DNA of 64,000 nt from Adiantum capillus-veneris (lineage: Eukaryota; Streptophyta; Polypodiopsida; Polypodiales; Pteridaceae), in contig CM043971.1 of assembly GCA_014529385.2 (NCBI GenBank), positions 56,245,209-56,309,208 on the forward strand, read 5' to 3'. This document shows, piece after piece, positions 9,567 through 21,518 of this stretch; positions within the stretch are counted from its first letter, which is position 1; each line of letters opens with the position of its first letter. The position numbers were made by a program, and so were the translations under genes. Below the pieces are notes generated by a model. It had not been told where the DNA came from, made no database searches, and saw nothing but the letters and a program-made list of their open reading frames with translations.

Positions 9567-11444
9567 CAAGACACATTCACCAATGAAAAACAATTGGAGT
9601 CAGGTAAAACAACATTGCTTGAGCTCCTCCTGACCCATTCACCATTGCAAAGCACTTGAATCAAGGTGCAACAAAAGACACCATCATGGAGAAGCTCATT
9701 GATTTGAAATCTGACAAGAATAGTCTTGTTGGGAAGAATGATTTTGCAAACTTTATTGATATAATCACACCCCTTTCAAGCAAGAATCAAGTGCAAATAA
9801 GCTAGATTGTGCAAAAAAAGCTAAATCTAAGTTTTTCACAATTACTACACAGGTTGGACAAGATTCCAAGGCTCATGGTGCAAGTGAAAATGGGGAGGCA
9901 TGGCCTACGCAAAGTGTTCCCAAGATCATGTGGGTACTAAGAATGGGAAATCAAGCAAAAAGATGACTTTCATTGGTAAAATATCTCAACTAGGGAACAA
10001 GATGTGGCCGTAAATGATTTTGCAGTAGCCAATGTCAAACAAGGTGATGTTGCTCCATGCTTTTGGTGAAGAAGAAAATATCCTTCATGTTGTTGACATC
10101 GAGATAGCTTTGTAGAAACTTCCATTTTGATTTACAAGACTAGAAACACTCAGACTTAGGACCTTTATAAGATGATTGTTGACCCTCTATGACTAGCTTG
10201 AGGTGTTTTCTCGGTAGCACAAGGCACAAACATGATACCTCAAGAGGCTAAGGTGATTTAGATGAAATAAGATTCCACAAGTGTCCCAAGGTGTGCACTC
10301 TACTAGTGGTGTGCCAATCAATTTTTGTCCAAAGTATGAAAATGAAAATATTGTCAAATGGAGGTCTAAACTCAAAAAGGAATTTCTTGATAGGTTTGAA
10401 GTTGATAGAACAATGCAAGCGAGCCTAGTTAAGGAAGTGATTGTGGTATGCAACGAGTCCCATGTCTTCTATGCCAGCATGGAGGGATAAATGGAAGAGG
10501 TGTGACTTATCTACCGACTCTTTTAGATTTTCCAAGGTGCACTTGCTAGTATTCCTAGCACAAGGAAAGAAAAATTCTAACCAATGTACCATGGAAGCAC
10601 CTTTATTATGTTTTCTTTTAGATTCTTGGGCTTGAGTCCTCAAATCATGAGTTCGTACACCATGCTACAGTGAAAAAAGTTGAATTCTACCAAGCATTGT
10701 GAGGATCTAGGGCGTGTGTGCAACCTTGCCTAGGAGCATTTAACTCTAAAGATAATGTGGAATTTTTCGTGATGGTTAAAGTTGCTAGAATGTTTTTAAC
10801 AGCTATACATCTTTCATTTTGGTGAATAATGTTCTAATCATATAGATCAAAGGATGTGAAGCGATTTCTTTGAGCAATTTATTGTTTTGTTATTTTTCTT
10901 GCTAATGTGATAGTTTTGCTTGTGACATTGCAAATGTCTAATCAATGAGATATTATTTTAGTAGCTTCTAGTGCATGGATGGAGAAAAAGTTATAGCATG
11001 TCATTTTGTGATATTGTGTTGTTTTTTTTGTGAAAAATCAAGTAATGCTCTACATTGAAGGATGTAAGAATTGCAAGAAATGGGTCATGATGTATGGGAT
11101 AGTGTGTCTCTTTTTTAGGTGGGATGTTTTGTAATATGGTAGATTAAGGATGTCCATTGTTGTGTTGTGTTCCTTATGAGTAAATTATTTGTTAGAGAGT
11201 GGGTTGTTTTACTAGGAAATTCAATTTCCTTTTTTATTAGATTCCGCATAGCAATTGCTTTGCTCTTCTAATCCATCTTATCATAAATTTGGTGGTCTCG
11301 CTTGATAATCAAATTTCTCAAAAAGATTCGCTCGGACATTGGAACTCCTTGTTTAATGAATAACTTTACCCTCTCCTGGTACATAAAGTGAATGAGAAGC
11401 GCTTTTATGACTTCTTGCCCTTCAGTTGAAATTCACTTCAAAAA
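9567..11444. other. No recognisable gene; possible old coding debris
   Basis: Short stretches have a coding-like look, for example a frame at 10281-10487 reading FCPKYENENIVKWRSKLKKE and one near 9690 reading MEKLIDLKSDKNSLVG. Frames are short and broken, and I do not recognise a family. 10700-11440 is AT-rich with T-runs and nothing identifiable. Confidence 0.35.
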
Positions 11445-11715
11445 TGTTAACCACTGGCATCCACTTCTAGTAGTCATGGGCCGGGCTTTTCGGTCCAATA
11501 GGAAAAGGGTAAGAGTGATCGCCGATGAGAGGTGCACTCTAACAGGAACATTCAAGGGTTGGTTGGCTAAATATGGGCACCCAAGTGTGAATGGGGCGAG
11601 CTCATATAAAAGTCACCTAAACCTAAAAATCATTCATTCTTTTATTCGTGCAATTGAAGAGTGCTTTTGCTCCATCTCCATCTTCTTCTTCTTCATCTCC
11701 TTGTGTGTGTGTGTA

Positions 11716-11788
<73 letters not shown>

Positions 11789-12018
11789 ATTGCGACGACG
11801 GCACGACGGCGGTGAAGCGGTTGAGCATGGCGCAGCGGTGGCTCCTTCTTCTTCGCAGCGAGGAATCCTCCACAATAGCAAGCATAGAGGAGTGAGTGAC
11901 ACAACATCGTCATCTTTGAGCTTACTAGTTTAGGCTAGTTGCATGGTTAGAGCCATTTGTGGCTCGCACACAGTGCTAGGCAAGGCCCTTGCTTTGATAC
12001 GTGCAGCAGACGCCCACA
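11445..12018 (+). mobile_element. 5' LTR of family A element (single U3 copy)
   Basis: It ends CGCCCACA four bases before the PBS. It contains GGGGCGAGCTCATATAAAAG (TATA box at about 11602), then a (GA)n array (about 11719-11787) not expanded in the other copies. Downstream sequence matches 4216-4560 in reverse. TGTTAACC at 11445 matches the start of the complete LTR, but about 30 bp after it diverge, so the left edge could instead be near 11480. It is about 211 bp shorter than the 785-bp LTR because only one U3 unit is present. Confidence 0.75.
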
Positions 12019-12022
12019 TTTT

Positions 12023-12040
12023 TGGCGCCGCTGTCAGGGA
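12023..12040 (+). other. Primer-binding site (tRNA-Asp type)
   Basis: TGGCGCCGCTGTCAGGGA, identical to the minus-strand PBS at 4194-4211. It lies four bases after the LTR end, as in the other copy. Confidence 0.88.
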
Positions 12041-12477
12041 ATTGCCCTGCACTAAGCTCAAGAGGCACTCTGTGCTTCTTTTGTGAGTGTTTGTGTTAGG
12101 AAGGAAGAGGAAGAAGAAGAAGTTATTTTTTGCAAGCTTTAATTTCCTGCATAATCTTTGTTTTCTGTCAATGTCTGCTTTTACACAGTTTTTTATAATT
12201 TGCATAGTTAGTAGTTAGTAGTGAATGAGTGTTCTCTGCCAATGTCTGCTTGCACACAGTCTTTACATAGTTAGTGAATAGCTTGTTTTCTGTCAATGCC
12301 TGCTTTTACATAGTTTTTTATTTGCACAACTGTAGTTAGTGTGTTAGGTAGTGAAAGAGTAAGCAGGAGCAGAGTAGGAAGCTGTACTGTGAGTAAGTAG
12401 TTAGCAAAGTAGATAAGCTTAGTTAGCTGCAGAAGAGATAAGGTTAGGTTAGTTAGGAGAGTAGGCAGAAAGTTTTG

Positions 12478-12518
<41 letters not shown>

Positions 12519-13074
12519 CCTAAAAAGGCCACCAAAATCGCGCGCTGTGACTGGTCCCAAATTTTTTTAGAAAATAAAATAAAAAATATTATTAAATAAA
12601 AAAATAAAAAATTAAAACAAAAAAGCCAAAAATATTTAAACGTGAGGTGTGAGAGTACTCTACAAAATTTTTGGATCGGGATCATTTCCCCAAGCCCAAG
12701 CCCAAGCCCAAGCCCAGGCCCAGGCCCAGGTCGAGGCCTCAGTCCGCTGATATATACTAGACTCACTCTTATATATATATACCCTACCCCCACAAGAGGG
12801 AATGAGGGCATGTGGGACAAGTTCCTCAAGTCCTCCATCATCCCCTTCACACTCACCCTTTGGACTTACTAATTCTAGCCCTCTCCCCACCTAGGAAAAG
12901 ACTACTTTTAGGATTCCGAGGGCTGTATGTAACCGAAATGGGAGCTGTAAAGCCCGGCACGTCCCTCTAGCCAAGATGCTCATTTGGAGCTATTGCATGC
13001 CATATTTTGTGGATCGGTTAAAAAAAGGGACCAAAAATACAAAATAATTGGGTTATGAACACCTAAAAAACTAA
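12041..13074 (+). other. Leader of family A element with GT and hexanucleotide repeats
   Basis: No coding frame. It contains short TAGTTAGTAG-like repeats, a GT array (about 12475-12518) and an A-rich block. A CAAGCC hexanucleotide tandem (12691-12732) grades into CAGGCC. The same order, with a degenerate hexanucleotide, is found in reverse at 3003-3060, so these repeats belong to the element. Confidence 0.7.
12691..12732 (+). repeat. (CAAGCC)n hexanucleotide tandem repeat
   Basis: About four units of AAGCCC followed by three of AGGCCC, preceded by GGATCGGGATCATTTCCC. The counterpart in the minus-strand fragment (3003-3060) keeps the flanks but has a degenerate array. Confidence 0.9.
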
Positions 13075-15480
13075 ATGAGCGGCCTCCATGGGCACTCACC
13101 AACACCTCTAGAGTGTCAAGGTCACATACGCTCTGGTCATTTGCTTGAAGACAAGCACATCGAGAGTGTCTCCGTTTATGCGGGCACTCATTATTTCTCT
13201 ACCTTAGGCTCTAGGCCTTCAGCGGGAACCCAAGGTAGTACCGCTCAGGACCCTCATATAGCATCTAACGACTCTTCCTCTGACTACGATGTCATGGAGG
13301 GTTACCCAATGCCTAATCCTGATAGCTCAAGCCAAGACATGCATGCCATGGACCCACGGTCCGGGCCGAGCATGCTTAGCCGCTTGAAGGAAACCTTTAG
13401 TAGAGCCACTCGCTCCGAACATGGAGCTAACGATGTAAATGAGAGGAGGAGGGAGTAAATTCTCCATTCATGACCAACGTAGACCCTATGTCCTTAGAGA
13501 ATGTGCACGTGAATACTCCATTCACTGCACCCCTTGACTCTTCAGAGCTATTCCCCCCCAAGATTATATTACCTGATGGTAGAAGCCTTACCGAAGTCAC
13601 AAGAAGTTGAGCGGTATATCATCGCGGCTAGGGAAAAGGAAATTGGGAGCTTACGCAAGGCGGAGCAACGAAGAGAGTTAAAAGCGAAAGCCCCTATGTC
13701 AATATCTTTGCTAGGAGAGCAATCGAGTGCTCCTGAATTAGCGACCACTAAGGGTCGACCCATAGATATCCACATTGCATCTAGTTCAAAAGACACCCCT
13801 AGAACCTCAATCCTAGATGGAGCGTTCTTAAACAAGAACTAGGAGTATGAACTGCAAATGGAAACTCTAACCGACCTATACACAAGTCACACCTATCATG
13901 TGGGTTGGTTAGATGTCCTACAATCCACAACGGGTGCTACTAGTCTGGAGGATCAACAACATAGAGTTTGTGAGGTTATCCATAGGGTTATTGAGCTAGA
14001 GAGACAGAACAAGGGGATCCACATGCCTTCAATGGGTATCATGAGATTCTTGAATACAGGGAAGGCTAAGCCACCAACCTTATCGCAAATGGAGACTCCC
14101 TCGGTAAGTCTGATTGATCCTCCATATGTGGTTTCGCCAGGGGTCTTAGTGCAATCTGAGCCCACAAGTGATAGATTTACTTTTCCAAGTCTAGCTCATC
14201 TTTCCCTTGATGACACCACAGCTACCATGCCTACCCCAATGCTGGGCATGCCAAGAAACATGCTATGGACCTCATTTGTTAGTAAAGCACCGCTACATGG
14301 TAGCTCAATGCCTGCAACAATACCTACAAGTGTGTACCAATCGTATACACCTATGGATCCTCGTACTTATGTAGTTCCTATCCCTCCCATTGTTTCAACA
14401 ACCTATGCTCCACAACCACGCCACCCAAGTTCTTATTTCCATGGGATCATACCGGCTAGCATTAGCATGTCACATCCGATGTCTGCTATGCCTAGGGCCA
14501 CACATATGAACTTTGGACCACCACATGGCACAACACCGTACCAAACGTGGAAGCCAAGGGCTTCCTATGCGCCAAGACCAATGCCAATACCTACTCCACA
14601 TGTAGTCTCTTGAGCACCTCCACCCACGGTTCTTGCTCACTTAAGTGACTTGGCAACGTTTGCTCAAGGTATCGGTCGATCTATTGCTGCAAATATGCGT
14701 AACACGCCTGATAGAGAACATAGAAGTAAGGTAGTACAAATAGCCAAGCTCACATAAAAATTTAGTGGAGACGAGGATGTGAGAAAGCATATCAAAGTGT
14801 TTGAACAAATATACGATTCTCTAGGAGAACACAGTGACCTGCATAAGAGTAATGCTTTAAGCCTAACCTTAAGTGGGAAGGATGGGGATTGGTATAGAAC
14901 CGTAAGGGTGGAAGAAAAAACGATTTACACTACTCGTAGGAGACTGTTCTTAAAAGAATACATACGAGAGGGAGTGCTTTGGGGTGTAGCCTCTCAGCTC
15001 CAGAAAGCCCAATGAGAGGAAGGAGAGTCGGTAAGAGACTTTATTAGTCGCTTGAAGCATTCGAATTCTCCTTGTAATCCAAATGAGTGCTTCAATAATA
15101 ATCAATTTCTTGATAGATTCATTAGGGGATTACGACATGAGGATATCTACAATGGCCTAGTCATTAGAGGTTTCACCACTAGGGAAGTAGTCACCACCAA
15201 TGCGATTCAATTGGAGGATAATTTAATGATTCAAGGAGAAAGAGTGTCTGTTGAGCCTAAATCTATTAGCTTGCAATCATCGGGGCATCGGCCAATGACC
15301 CTAAAGCCTATTGCTAAGGAGCCAAAGATAGCTGACATGACTTTAGTAGATCTCAGTAAGGCCATTCAAGAGAGTCTTAGAGACAACCGTGGTTTGCAAA
15401 ACAATCATATGTATCCAAGAAGGGAGGAACAATGGTGCTCAGTATGCTATGGAACGCATAGTATCAATGAATGCCCTACT
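13075..15480 (+). pseudogene. gag of family A element, N-terminal and core part
   Basis: The N-terminal part (to about 13620) matches 2229-2735. A Pro/Met-rich stretch follows (13858-14612, for example PRPMPIPTPHVV). Then comes the gag core (14740-15400), with KHIKVFEQIYDSLGEH, VRDFISRLKHS and FIRGLRHEDIYNGL, typical of retrotransposon Gag. The first zinc knuckle, CSVCYGTHSINEC, ends at about 15476. Breaks seen: a frameshift near 13455, another near 13600, and stops at about 13840, 14611, 14756 and 15013. The frame is then cut by the chromovirus insertion and resumes at 21519. Confidence 0.8.
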
Positions 15481-15772
15481 TTTAGTGTAAAGACTAGGGG
15501 AGACTAGAGCCTGGAATCCACCTCCCAACCTCCCAACCTCCCTGGAATCCACCTCCCAACCTCCCACTATATAGGCCAAGCTCCTAGCCCTTTGCCTAGG
15601 TGGATTCTTTTCCACATTGCCTAGTATTCTATGGACCGCATAGTATCAATGAATGCCCTACTTTTAGTGTAAAGACTAGGGGAGACTAGAGCCTGGAATC
15701 CACCTCCCAACCTCCCACTATATAGGCCAAGCTCCTAGCCCTTTGCCTAGCTGGATTCTTTTCCACATTGCC
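15441..15772. repeat. Tandem duplication across the chromovirus insertion edge
   Basis: 15441-15622 holds the end of gag plus about 137 bp of chromovirus LTR. At 15623 the same gag stretch (CGCATAGTATCAATGAATGC) starts again and runs into the LTR proper at 15668. The copied unit spans host and transposon, so the duplication of about 182 bp happened after insertion. The first copy also has an extra internal repeat of CCTCCCAACCT. Confidence 0.85.
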
Positions 15773-15826
15773 TAGTCCGGCCCTTGGCCCAATCCATGAC
15801 TCCCTGGACTTGCCCTTGTCCTAACA
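15668..15826 (-). mobile_element. 3' LTR of chromovirus
   Basis: 159 bp; TG and CA ends. The minus strand has a TATA-like CCTATATAGTGG, matching the 21353 copy with a few differences. Confidence 0.88.
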
Positions 15827-15843
15827 TTACTCCCCCCTTATTA
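15827..15843 (-). other. Polypurine tract of chromovirus
   Basis: On the minus strand, AATAAGGGGGGAGTAA lies directly before the 3' LTR start TGTTAGG. This is the site expected to prime plus-strand synthesis. Confidence 0.8.
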
Positions 15844-17428
15844 AGGAAGAGTTTTTTGTTCTAAAAAACAAAAGTGGGAAACTTCTTCTTAAGAACACTA
15901 ATGTTTTTCCAAGTGGCACCTTCCTTAGGTTGATCTTTTCACTTGATTTAAGCTTGTCTACGTACATGATGATGTGTACGTAAATCATGATGGTCGAGAA
16001 TTCGTTCAGGTTCATGTGGTAAGGTAGGAGGTTAACGAAATCGACCAGAATCTGTTGGCCAATGACATTGTCGTCCCCATGTAACCGCTTACGTAAACGG
16101 CCTATATGAAACACCGGATGAATACAAAAATGTGTAGGTAGCGATAGTTTGTAGGCACGATCACCCACTTGCTTGAGTATTTTGAAAGGCCCATAATATT
16201 GTAGAGATAATTTAGGTGTTGGCCCAGTTTTCAGACTTTCTGAATGCTCTGGCACATGTAAAAATATTTCCTCCCCTTCCTCAAAGGTAACTTGCCGACG
16301 TTTCTCATCAGCGTACTTCTTATACCGACCCTGCACTTGTCGAACGTTCTGACGAGTGAGTTTCAGCATATCCATGTGGTCTTGGAGAAAATCCTTAACC
16401 TGTTGGAGTTTTTTGGTTGCCAACCCCACCGTAACAGGTGACCTAGGTTGAAAACCATACATGAGCATGAAAGGACTAAATCTAGTCGTGACATGCTTAG
16501 CACTATTGTAAGCAAACTCAATAAGAGGTAAATATTCTTCCCAATCTGACCGTTTCTTGCTAACGTATACATGTAACATATCCTCTAGCACTTGGTTAAC
16601 TCGTTCAGTTTGACCATCCGTTTCTGGATGATCGACTGTACTGAGGTTGAGTTGTGTACCCAATCGTTTAAACACAACCCTCTAAAAATGACTGTTAAAC
16701 TTGGGATCACGATCATTGACAATGTTACTTGGCAAACCATACAACTTGTATAGGTTGTCCACAAATAACTTGGCCAATTTTGGAGTCTTAATCGTTGATT
16801 TGGTTGGAACAAACTTACATAGTTTAGTCAACCGGTCTACGACCACCCATATCGAGTCATGACCTCATACAATGGTTGGTAAACCCACAATGAAATCCAT
16901 AGAGATACTTTCCCGTTTACCATTGGAAATCTCCAAGGATGTAAGAGTCCTCCTGCTTTCAGGCGCTCTGCTTTGTTAACCTGACATTTTTGGCAATGCA
17001 AGACATAATCTTGAACAAAGCCATGTAAACCTGGCCAGTAAAATTGTCATCGTACGAGAGCATAAGTCTTTCTAATACCCGGGTGCCCTGCACTTGGACT
17101 ATCATGACATTTAAAGAATTTGGCGTCGAATGTCTATGTCCGTCGGTACACAAACTTTCCCCTTATGGAGTAGGTACCCATTGTCGATGGTAAAATTCTT
17201 CCATCGCTGTAGTTCATTACTCGACATAGGAGAACTGTGTGTGGAGGTTAACGCTACACTACCATCATTGGAGTGAGAAGGATCCCTCATTTGTACATGG
17301 CTCCACACTTTGGAATATGCGTCATCCTGCTCATATTTGCCCTTTAGAGAATCCAAAAATTCACTACAAAGTTCCGTAAACAAGAGAGAATTGATCTTTG
17401 GTATACGACTAAGAGTGTCAGCCACCAC
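15844..17428 (-). pseudogene. Integrase and chromodomain remnant of chromovirus
   Basis: 17428-17111 holds the RNase H tail (VADTLSRIPKINS) and the region before the integrase. The zinc-binding part at about 17150-16959 is frameshifted. Near 16675-16100 the frame reads HPETDGQTERVNQVLEDML (catalytic Glu region) and YYGPFKILKQVGDRAYKLSL (C-terminal GPF/Y module). Another frame at about 16010-15890 reads EPERILDHHDLRTHHHV, then KDQPKEGATW, the chromodomain pattern that targets such elements to chromatin. The core is split by a stop near 16681. Confidence 0.8.
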
Positions 17429-17434
17429 ATTGTA

Positions 17435-18897
17435 TCATCCTTTACGATACCGGAGCTTGGCGTCATATTCCTGAAGAATCTCATCCCACCTAGCTTTTCG
17501 AGCCTTCAAATCGGTTTGTTGTGTAAATGATTTCATGCTTTCGTGGTCAAACACAATCTCATACCTATAATGTCTCCATGTTTTCAAGGCAGACACTATT
17601 GCATAGAGTTCACGTTCATAAGCAGAGTAGTTCTGCTGTGCTGCATCAAACTTCTTACTTTCAAATGCAATTGGCCGCCCATCTTGTAACAGGACTGCTC
17701 CAATAGCACGGTCACTGGCACCCATTTCCAAAACGAATGGTTTCAAAGGATCTACAGTAGCTAGTATTGGAGCTGTAGCTAATGCATCCTTGAGTGTATC
17801 AAAACTATGTTGCGAGCGAGTCCCCACTGAAAAGCTTTGCCTTTGCCTTTCAATTAGTCCATCATGGGAACAACAATATTAGCCTAGTTTTTAACAAACC
17901 TTCGATAAAAACTTGCAAATCCTAAAAAAATATGTAACTCTTTCAGATTTTTAGGAGAAGGCCACTGCCGAATTGTATCCACTTTGTATTGATCCATATG
18001 TAGCCCAATAGCTGAAATAACATGCCCAAGATAGTGAATTTCTTCCTTCAGAAAATCACACTTAGATTCCTTGGCATATAATTGATTTGTTCGCAACAAT
18101 TCGAACACCTGCCTCAGATGTTGTAAGTATTCTTCTTCAAGAGCACTGTATACTAGAATGTCATCAACAAAAACGATGACAAATTTGCCCAAGTACGGTC
18201 TCAAAACACTATCCATAAGTGCCATGAATGTTGCGGGCGCATTAGTTAACCCAAAAGGCATAATCAAAAACTCGTAGTGTCCAAACCTTGTTTCGGAATG
18301 CAATTTTGGGTATATCAGCAAGTCGAATTCGTACTTGGTGATAACCTGACCGCAAGTCTATTTTTGTAAAAATACGAGCATGAGTGAGCTTGTCGAACAA
18401 CTCATCCATGCATGGCAATGGGTACTTGTTCTTAACAGTAATCACATTTAAGCCACGGTAGTCTATGCACATGTGCCATCTTTTTTCTTCACTAATAGGA
18501 TAGGAGAAGCCCATGGTGAAGAACAGGGTTGAATAAACCCTCTGCTAAGATAGTGAGCAAGTTGACGTTACACCTCAGCAGCTTCAAAGTAACTCATGCA
18601 GTAGGGTGGTTTACTGACAGGTTTACTGCCTGCAACCACATCGATGTAATGTTGCACCGATCGTGTCGGCGGTAATCCTGGTGGCAAATCATTAGGAAAA
18701 ACATCGTGAAATTCCTTTAATGAATTTTTAAAATCACTAGCAACCTTTGCTTGTTGGGAAGTAGCCATTGGTGGAAGAGATGAGAGAGAAGCATGAGGCA
18801 TTGAGGAATGTTCAACAGATTCAATGTTAGAGAAAAAATGAGACAATGAGTAACACAATAAAACTTGATCTATTTCATTATAAAAAACGAGTTGCAT
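17435..18897 (-). pseudogene. Reverse transcriptase and RNase H of chromovirus
   Basis: The N-terminal part (18897-18568) reads FHDVFPNDLPPGLPP. The RT then appears as [43 protein letters not shown] and the catalytic FVDDILVYS. RNase H (17827-17435) shows GAVLLQDGRPIAFESKK and YSAYERELYAIVSALKTWRH. Frameshifts near 18540, 18320 and 17860 break the polyprotein into at least four frames. All domains are in the Ty3 order. Confidence 0.88.
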
Positions 18898-18982
18898 AAG
18901 CTCAACTGTACATATCAGTGTGGTGAAGAAGGTACATCCTTCTCTCCTAACAACAACACCTGTGCGCCATGGGATTCAAACA

Positions 18983-19402
18983 TCAACCTATTGTGCTCAT
19001 AGCTACGTGCTTCAGTGATGGTCCTAGGCTATGCAACCATTCCCTACCAAGGACCACGTCTGCCCTCTCCATGTTCATAACTTGAAAATCCAAGGATGTG
19101 GAGTAGCCTTGTACTTCCAACGGTACAGCTCGGACTTGAGTATCCCAGATTTCGGAATCATATCCATTCATCATTGCTACCTTGTAGCGGTGGGTACTCG
19201 ATATTTGAGGCAATTTGAGTTTTTCAACCAATCCATGATTGGTGAAATTGTGAGTAGCACCGTTATCTACCAAGATGCACACCTTTTTCCCTTGCAGAGA
19301 TCCGTGCATACGTACTAACTCATGTGGTCCGAAGGTCTGTTGCTGCCACATGGAAGCTGCGAGACAGCATTCATGCACCACCTCGGTGTGTGTTACTTCC
19401 AC
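18983..19402 (-). pseudogene. Aspartic protease of chromovirus
   Basis: CILVDNGATHNFTNHGLVEK has DNG in place of the common DSG/DTG. VVLGREWLHSLGP is the typical C-terminal flap end. A stop separates it from gag at about 19403. Confidence 0.8.
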
Positions 19403-19411
19403 TGTAGAGAA

Positions 19412-20566
19412 TCATGAGGAAGCCTCAAGAGGCAACAGTTGCACCGTGTGCACTGCTTTCTCCTTGCCATGAGTAGCAGATTTCCCCTTAGGACAATCCT
19501 TTTTGCCATGACCACTTCCCAAGCATTGAAAACATAATTTCTCTTCTTTAGCCTTATCAAAATCCTCAGGAGAGAGAGGACCCCTAGGCCCCTTGGTTTT
19601 TTTAGCTGCTTCAGAATTGGCTACTAGAAATTTCCTTTTTTTTTGCCCATACTGTGTGCGTATATTACCATGTGTATTAGCAGACACGTGATTATGATGT
19701 GATTTATTTTCATCTGGATCATCATGAATGTGTGCTTTCACTATGGCTTCCTCAAGTGTTTTAGGATCTTGAATCTTGACGTGCTTCTTAAGCTCTGGCG
19801 TCAGACAACGGATAAACCCACGTACTTGCTGAAAGGTGTCTAGTCCTTCCAACTTGAGGATAACATTCTGATAGTGAGATATATATTCAAGTAATGATGG
19901 GTATTGGCGCATGGAACATGTGTCCCAAGCCATCCAATTCCGATCTGCCTCGTTTGTAGGAAAAAATTCTTTGCGAAACATAGCCTCATGATATTCTTCT
20001 CCTTGAGAGACATCCACCACTTGTAGGCCTTGCCTTCTAGAGTTAAGCTTGTTTGTAGTGCTTTGATAGCGTCCGGAGTACGCCATAAGGCGTGAATTCC
20101 ATCCCACTTGCTGAGAAAGATATTCACTGCATCCTTATTGCGATCTCGATCTTCTCCCTTAAAAGTTGGTGGTTTGGTGTTTTTCAACAACTCATCCACT
20201 TCCTTTGCAGTGAGAGTGTGCAAATAATTTGGAGATGGACCTTGTCCATGATCAGAAGGGCCTTGCCCCTGTGTAGCAACGTGCTCATGCATGTGTGTGG
20301 CAATAGGGCCCTTGGCCTGCTGCTGCGTAAGTTGTATCACTAATGTAGATAATTTAGTGACATTTTCATTTAAAGATGCAAAATTTCCTTCCATGACTAA
20401 TATGCGTGTCTGAAGTGCACAAAATTCTATCAAGCAGTTCATATGCATCGTCACCCGCCGTAGCGTCGTGGGCACTCTCCATGAGAGCATCCGGTCGCGA
20501 GACATCACAGGCAGGATTAGGCGTATGATGCTCGAAATCAAAAGTCATATTGATATCTGAATCCAT
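19412..20566 (-). pseudogene. gag of chromovirus
   Basis: A start consistent with MDSDINMTFDFEHH lies at 20566. The core reads PPTFKGEDRDRNKDAVNIFL, KAYKWWMSLKE, then WDTCSMRQYPSLLEYISHY and VRGFIRCLTPELKKHVKI. A zinc knuckle CFQCLGSGHGKKDC lies at about 19525-19485. Two frameshifts (near 20400 and near 20000) separate the pieces. Confidence 0.85.
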
Positions 20567-21352
20567 GGCAACTCTGTGCAGTGGAAGAAATAGAAGGAAA
20601 AATACCTGGAGTCAAAAAATAATCTCGTCGTCGTATGATGCACCGCAATATGTAATTAGCCGTGCTAATTACGTCCGTGCTCCAAGGTTGAAGCGACCGG
20701 TAATTTGGTTGGTAGTCCAAGCTTGTTAATTTTCCCGTTCAAGGGTACCGAGTGGTTTTGGAGGAATCGGCTTAAGGTGTCAAGGTACGTATTGATTCCG
20801 GACACCAAGGATGTAATAAAAAATTTATGCAGTTTAAGCTTGTTAGTAGCAAACGGATTCCCTTTCGGAGTGCCTTCGTCCTGGTTGCACCTTCAAGTGA
20901 GTTTGATGGCGTGCTTGCGGGGTATTCTTTGCATGTCCCGTGGGCATGCCCCCTTAGCCAAAAAAAAAACGTCTACCTTTGGACCTTAGGGCAAGCCCTC
21001 ATGTGAAAAGAGATCGCCTGCTTATGGCGATGTTGCTGTAGGCCGCTCTAGGCTTGTCGAGGATGATCGTAGCACCCCGTGTGGTGCTCCATCGGGGTCG
21101 CTCAAGAAACGTGTTGTGCTCATTGCTGCAGTGCGCGTCGGATGAGCTCAATAGCGCCTGCAAGGGTGGAGGTCGAGCTCTGCTCCCTCCCTTGGCCAAG
21201 CCCAGCTGCACACGTGCACGTGGTGTGTTTTTTCCTTTCGCCTAGTAGGCGGCCATGCCCGCCTCCAACTCCCTTTGCATGTGCATGCTTAACAAAAGCA
21301 GTGGTCCACGACCCACCCCTCTTGCCTAGAATAACCTTGCTCTTGATACTAG
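20567..21352 (-). other. Leader and primer-binding site of chromovirus
   Basis: Next to the LTR the minus strand reads AGTATCAAGAGCAAGGTT (21351-21334). This is a degenerate form of the initiator-tRNA-Met PBS TGGTATCAGAGC. The remaining 750 bp are GC-richer and have no convincing gene. Confidence 0.65.
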
Positions 21353-21513
21353 TGTAAAGACTAGGGGAGACTAGAGCCTGGAATCCACCTCCCAACCTCC
21401 CACTATATAGGCCAAGCTCCTAGCCCTTTGCCCTAGCTGGATTCCATTTCCACATTGCCTAGTCCAGCCCTTGGCCCAGTCTATGACTCCCTGGCCTTGC
21501 CCTTGTCCTAACA
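21353..21513 (-). mobile_element. 5' LTR of chromovirus
   Basis: 161 bp, TG and CA ends, near-identical to 15668-15826. TTTAG follows on the outside. Confidence 0.88.
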
Positions 21514-21518
21514 TTTAG

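Larger units (their letters stand above)
15668..21513 (-). mobile_element. Degenerate chromovirus (Ty3) with about 160-bp LTRs, TSD TTTAG
   Basis: LTRs at 15668-15826 and 21353-21513 begin TGTAAAGACT and end TCCTAACA on the plus strand. TTTAG flanks both ends (15663-15667, 21514-21518). On the minus strand the order is 5' LTR, iMet-like PBS, leader, gag, protease, RT, RNase H, integrase, chromodomain remnant, PPT, 3' LTR. It is inserted in the gag of the family A element. Many frameshifts show it is old. LTRs of 160 bp are short for a plant chromovirus. A related fragment lies at 38706-39062. Confidence 0.88.

Noticed and set aside
15486-15622. A second complete 3' LTR of the chromovirus
   Set aside because: It lacks the LTR end and is followed by a repeat of the gag target, so it is part of a tandem duplication.
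21000-21395. Overlapping open frames on both strands near 21.1 kb
   Set aside because: They lie in the chromovirus leader, show no family motif, and run into the LTR.
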